A DNA stretch of 64,000 bases from Mycolicibacterium iranicum (GTDB lineage: Bacteria; Actinomycetota; Actinomycetes; Mycobacteriales; Mycobacteriaceae): contig NZ_JACHVU010000007.1 of the NCBI RefSeq assembly GCF_014190915.1, positions 186,001-250,000 on the forward strand, read 5' to 3'. The position numbers and the translations under genes were made by a program. Positions 61,658 through 64,000 of the stretch are shown one piece after another; position 1 is the stretch's first letter, and each line of letters begins with the position of its first letter. A model generated the notes under the pieces. That model was given only the letters and a program-made list of their open reading frames with translations, was not told the origin of the DNA and ran no database searches.

Positions 61658-63118
61658 GTGAGGCCACGCCGCCTGCTGATCCGGTACGCAGCAGGTCTGA
61701 CGTCGGCGTACCTGCTGACGGTGGCCGAGGTCGTCGCCATCGTCGTGGCGCTGGCGGGGCGCAGCGTCATCACTGCCGGCAACGTGATCACCCTGGTCGC
61801 CGTCACCCTCGTCGGGGGCGCGACCGTCGCGGTCGGTGCGGTCGTCATCGTCAGACCCTCGCTGCGGTGGCTCAAGGAAGGTCGCAGACCCAGCCCTGAC
61901 GAGGTCAGGACCACCGCGAAGACCTCGATGCGTCAGACCGGCATCACGCTGGCGCCGTGGCTGGTCACCGCCGCGGTCCTGGTACCGCTGAACCTGCGGG
62001 CCGACGCCACGGTGTTCGTCGTGTTGACCACCGCCCTGCTGTTCGGAGCGATCGCGACCGTGGCGACCGGTTTCCTGTTCACGCTGCGCACCCTGCGGCC
62101 CATCCTGGCGGGGGTGCCCGCCGACGCCGAGCATCGGGCCGCCCCGGGCGTTCGGGCCCGCCTGCTGATCATGTGGCTGGTGTGCACGGCGCTGCCCGGG
62201 TCGGCGATCGCGGTGCTGTTGATCCTGCGGTCGCGCGGCTGGTTGCTCGACGAGTCCACCCCGATCGAGTTCGCGTTGCTGATCCTGGCCCTGGTCGCGG
62301 TGATCCTCGGGTTGCGCGCGATGCTGCTGGTGTCGATGTCCATCTCGGATCCGGTCAACGAAGTGGTCGCCGCGATGGCCGATGTCGAGAAGGGCACCAT
62401 CGACCGGAGCATCGACGTCTACGAGTGGTCGGAGATCGGGCGGCTGCAGAGCGGATTCAACCGGATGGTCGCGGGACTCCGCGAACGAGACCGGCTCCGC
62501 GACCTCTTCGGCCGCCACGTCGGGGAGGAGGTGGCCCGTCGCGCGTTCGAACAGGTGACCGCCGACGAGTCCACCGGCGACGAGCGCGAGGTGGCGGTGC
62601 TGTTCATCGACCTCGTGGGCTCCACCCGATTGGCCGTCGACCGGGAACCGCACGAGGTCGCCGCGATACTCAACGACTTCTTCTGCATCGTGGTCGACGA
62701 GGTCGACCGACGGCACGGCCTGGTCAACAAGTTCCAGGGCGACGCCGCGTTGGCCGTCTTCGGCGCTCCGCTGCGCGTACCCGACCCGGCGTCCGCGGCG
62801 ATGGCCACCGCACGGGTGCTGGCCTCCGCACTGCGCAGACTGCCCGTGGACTTCGGCATCGGGGTGTCGGCCGGACCGGTCTTCGCCGGGAACATCGGCG
62901 CCGAGAACCGCTACGAGTACACCGTGGTCGGCGACGCCGTCAACGAAGCGGCACGACTTGCCGACCACGCCAAGGATTTCGACGGTAGAACGCTGTGCTC
63001 GGGCACTGCGTACGACACCGCCGGTCCGGACGAACAGACGTGCTGGAGCGCCGACGGCGACACCGCACTGCGCGGACGGACCGAACGCACCCGACTCTTC
63101 ACGCCGAAGAGACGTTAG
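61658..63118 (+). CDS. membrane-bound class III adenylate cyclase with HAMP domain
   Basis: 486 aa. About six hydrophobic segments occupy residues 8-230, a HAMP-like region lies at about 222-275 (SISDPVNEVVAAMADVEKG), and the cyclase domain at 300-486. Metal ligands D318 and D362, the adenine-selecting K358 (NKFQGD) and transition-state N429/R433 (GDAVNEAARL) are all present, so it should make cAMP. GTG 61658 is chosen from frame and position 13 nt after the transporter stop. A housekeeping signalling gene rather than a catabolic one. Confidence 0.9.
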   Translation: MRPRRLLIRYAAGLTSAYLLTVAEVVAIVVALAGRSVITAGNVITLVAVTLVGGATVAVGAVVIVRPSLRWLKEGRRPSPDEVRTTAKTSMRQTGITLAPWLVTAAVLVPLNLRADATVFVVLTTALLFGAIATVATGFLFTLRTLRPILAGVPADAEHRAAPGVRARLLIMWLVCTALPGSAIAVLLILRSRGWLLDESTPIEFALLILALVAVILGLRAMLLVSMSISDPVNEVVAAMADVEKGTIDRSIDVYEWSEIGRLQSGFNRMVAGLRERDRLRDLFGRHVGEEVARRAFEQVTADESTGDEREVAVLFIDLVGSTRLAVDREPHEVAAILNDFFCIVVDEVDRRHGLVNKFQGDAALAVFGAPLRVPDPASAAMATARVLASALRRLPVDFGIGVSAGPVFAGNIGAENRYEYTVVGDAVNEAARLADHAKDFDGRTLCSGTAYDTAGPDEQTCWSADGDTALRGRTERTRLFTPKRR

Positions 63119-63147
63119 GTTCCGCATCGACCGGGGAATGCACGCGT

Positions 63148-63987
63148 ATGCGGTCCGCCGTGACACTCCCCGCGACACCTGCGGTGGAGGCTCGTGCGCG
63201 GATCCGCACCGGCGCCCACACCGGGCCGACCAGTGGCCTGGCTCCCGGCTTCGCCCAGGCCAACCTGGTGGTGCTCCCCCGAGCCCACGCGTGGGACTTC
63301 CTGCGGTTCTGCGTGCGCAACCCGGTGCCGTGTCCGGTGCTGGAGGTCACCGAGACGGGGTCCCCGCACCCGGCCGCGCTGGCCGCCGAGGCCGACATCC
63401 GCACCGACATCCCCCGCTACCGGGTCCTGCGCGACGGCGTCTGCGTGGACGAACCGACCGACATCTCGCGCTACTGGAGCGCGGACATGGTCGCCTTCCT
63501 GCTCGGCTGCTCCTTCACGTTCGAATGGGCCCTGGCCGCGGCCGGCATCCCGCTGGCACACCAGGAGCAGGGGGTGAACGTGCCGATGTACGTCACCGAC
63601 CGCGCCTGTGTGCCGGCGGGACCGTTCACCGGGCCGATGGTCGTGTCGATGCGTCCGCTGAAGCGATCCGACCTCGGCCGTGCCGTGGACGTGACGTCCC
63701 GCTTCCCGGCCATGCACGGTCCTCCGGTGCACATCGGTGATCCGGCCGTGCTGGGCATCGGCGATCTCGGGGCCCCCGATTTCGGCGACCCCGTGCGGCT
63801 CGGCGCCGATGACGTCCCCGCGTTCTGGGCCTGCGGGGTGACCCCACAAGTCGTTGCGCAACAAGCGAAGCCGCCACTGGCGATCTTTCACGCGCCGGGC
63901 CACATGTTCATCACCGACCATCCGCACGACCACTACGACAGTGCCTCGCGCGCGCCGATCGCCGAACCGTCAGGAGAACACCCATGA
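63148..63987 (+). CDS. DUF1445 family protein (putative hydro-lyase / D-glutamate cyclase-like)
   Basis: 279 aa, usual length. RIRTGAHTGPTSGLAPGFAQANLVVLP, DFLRFCVRNPVPCPVLEVTE, and the later FTGPMVVSMRP and CGVTPQ segments are the family's conserved blocks. A eukaryotic homologue is D-glutamate cyclase; bacterial members are poorly defined and often neighbour 5-oxoprolinase-type genes. ATG 63148 is about 11 nt after CGGGGA. Overlaps the next gene by 4 nt. Confidence 0.88.
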   Translation: MRSAVTLPATPAVEARARIRTGAHTGPTSGLAPGFAQANLVVLPRAHAWDFLRFCVRNPVPCPVLEVTETGSPHPAALAAEADIRTDIPRYRVLRDGVCVDEPTDISRYWSADMVAFLLGCSFTFEWALAAAGIPLAHQEQGVNVPMYVTDRACVPAGPFTGPMVVSMRPLKRSDLGRAVDVTSRFPAMHGPPVHIGDPAVLGIGDLGAPDFGDPVRLGADDVPAFWACGVTPQVVAQQAKPPLAIFHAPGHMFITDHPHDHYDSASRAPIAEPSGEHP

Positions 63988-64000
63988 CCGTCGGACACGA
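63984..64000 (+). CDS. start of next gene (cut by window edge)
   Basis: ATG 63984 overlaps the TGA of the DUF1445 gene (ATGA) and follows AGGAGAACACCC. Only five codons, MTVGH, are visible. Neighbours of DUF1445 genes are often LamB/YcsF (5-oxoprolinase subunit A) proteins, but the visible part is too short to identify it. Confidence 0.5.

Overview
The window is GC-rich, densely packed actinobacterial DNA. It has many GTG starts, 1-8 nt gene overlaps, a mycofactocin-type dehydrogenase, a probable F420-type luciferase-like oxidoreductase, a WS/DGAT acyltransferase and paired FadE-like acyl-CoA dehydrogenases. Together these point to an environmental Mycobacterium/Mycolicibacterium or a close relative; this is inferred from gene content, not from a database match. 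I see no tRNA, rRNA, IS element, phage gene or CRISPR array.

Almost the whole window (1-60 kb) looks like one catabolic island for a cyclic, probably alicyclic/aromatic, carbon source. From left to right: (a) 1-6732, minus: amidohydrolase, acyl-CoA dehydrogenase, SDR, CoA-transferase, enoyl-CoA hydratase, thiolase, and the start of another acyl-CoA dehydrogenase. (b) 7001-12836, plus: AhpD-like protein, Rieske oxygenase alpha subunit, a 109-aa partner, an aberrant amidohydrolase, a SnoaL-like protein and a FadE pair. (c) 12948-14660: enoyl-CoA hydratase and a divergent TetR regulator. (d) 14899-22325: P450, mycofactocin-type SDR, WS/DGAT, acyl-CoA ligase, PlsC-like acyltransferase, epimerase-like SDR. 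(e) 43012 down to 22335, minus: about 19 co-directional genes. These begin with an mhpC-mhpA-mhpB-like meta-cleavage set and continue with a KstD-like flavoprotein, LLM oxidoreductase, SDRs, cyclase, FMN reductase, hydrolase, TetR, ferredoxin, P450, amidohydrolase, two M24 proteins, a crotonase and a double CoA-transferase. (f) 43161-48619: IclR, second KstD-like flavoprotein, TetR, MeaB GTPase, two SDRs. (g) 52917 down to 48847: CoA ligase, second FadE pair, hydratase; then a divergent [2Fe-2S] ferredoxin. (h) 57434 down to 53347: a two-subunit B12-dependent acyl-CoA mutase, LLM oxidoreductase, CoA-transferase. (i) 57610-63118: SDR, CoA ligase, 102-aa protein, MHS transporter, membrane adenylate cyclase. 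(j) A DUF1445 gene and the start of the next gene.

The most striking signal is a palindrome, TGAGAAT-NNN-ATTCTCA. Near-perfect copies lie in five divergent intergenic regions (centres near 6972, 13877, 43059, 47066, 52987), and degenerate copies lie in two more (near 21207 and at 57460/57569). It ties most blocks into a single apparent regulon. The TetR gene at 13941-14660, next to one of the sites, is the most likely but unproven regulator.

A consistent reading of the whole is as follows. Oxygenases (Rieske, two P450s, MhpA-like hydroxylase) and flavin dehydrogenases activate a ring, and MhpB/MhpC-type enzymes open it. CoA ligases and CoA-transferases then load the acids, and two FadE pairs, crotonases, SDRs and a thiolase carry out beta-oxidation. 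A B12 mutase supported by MeaB handles a branched or carboxylated acyl-CoA. The substrate cannot be named from sequence alone.
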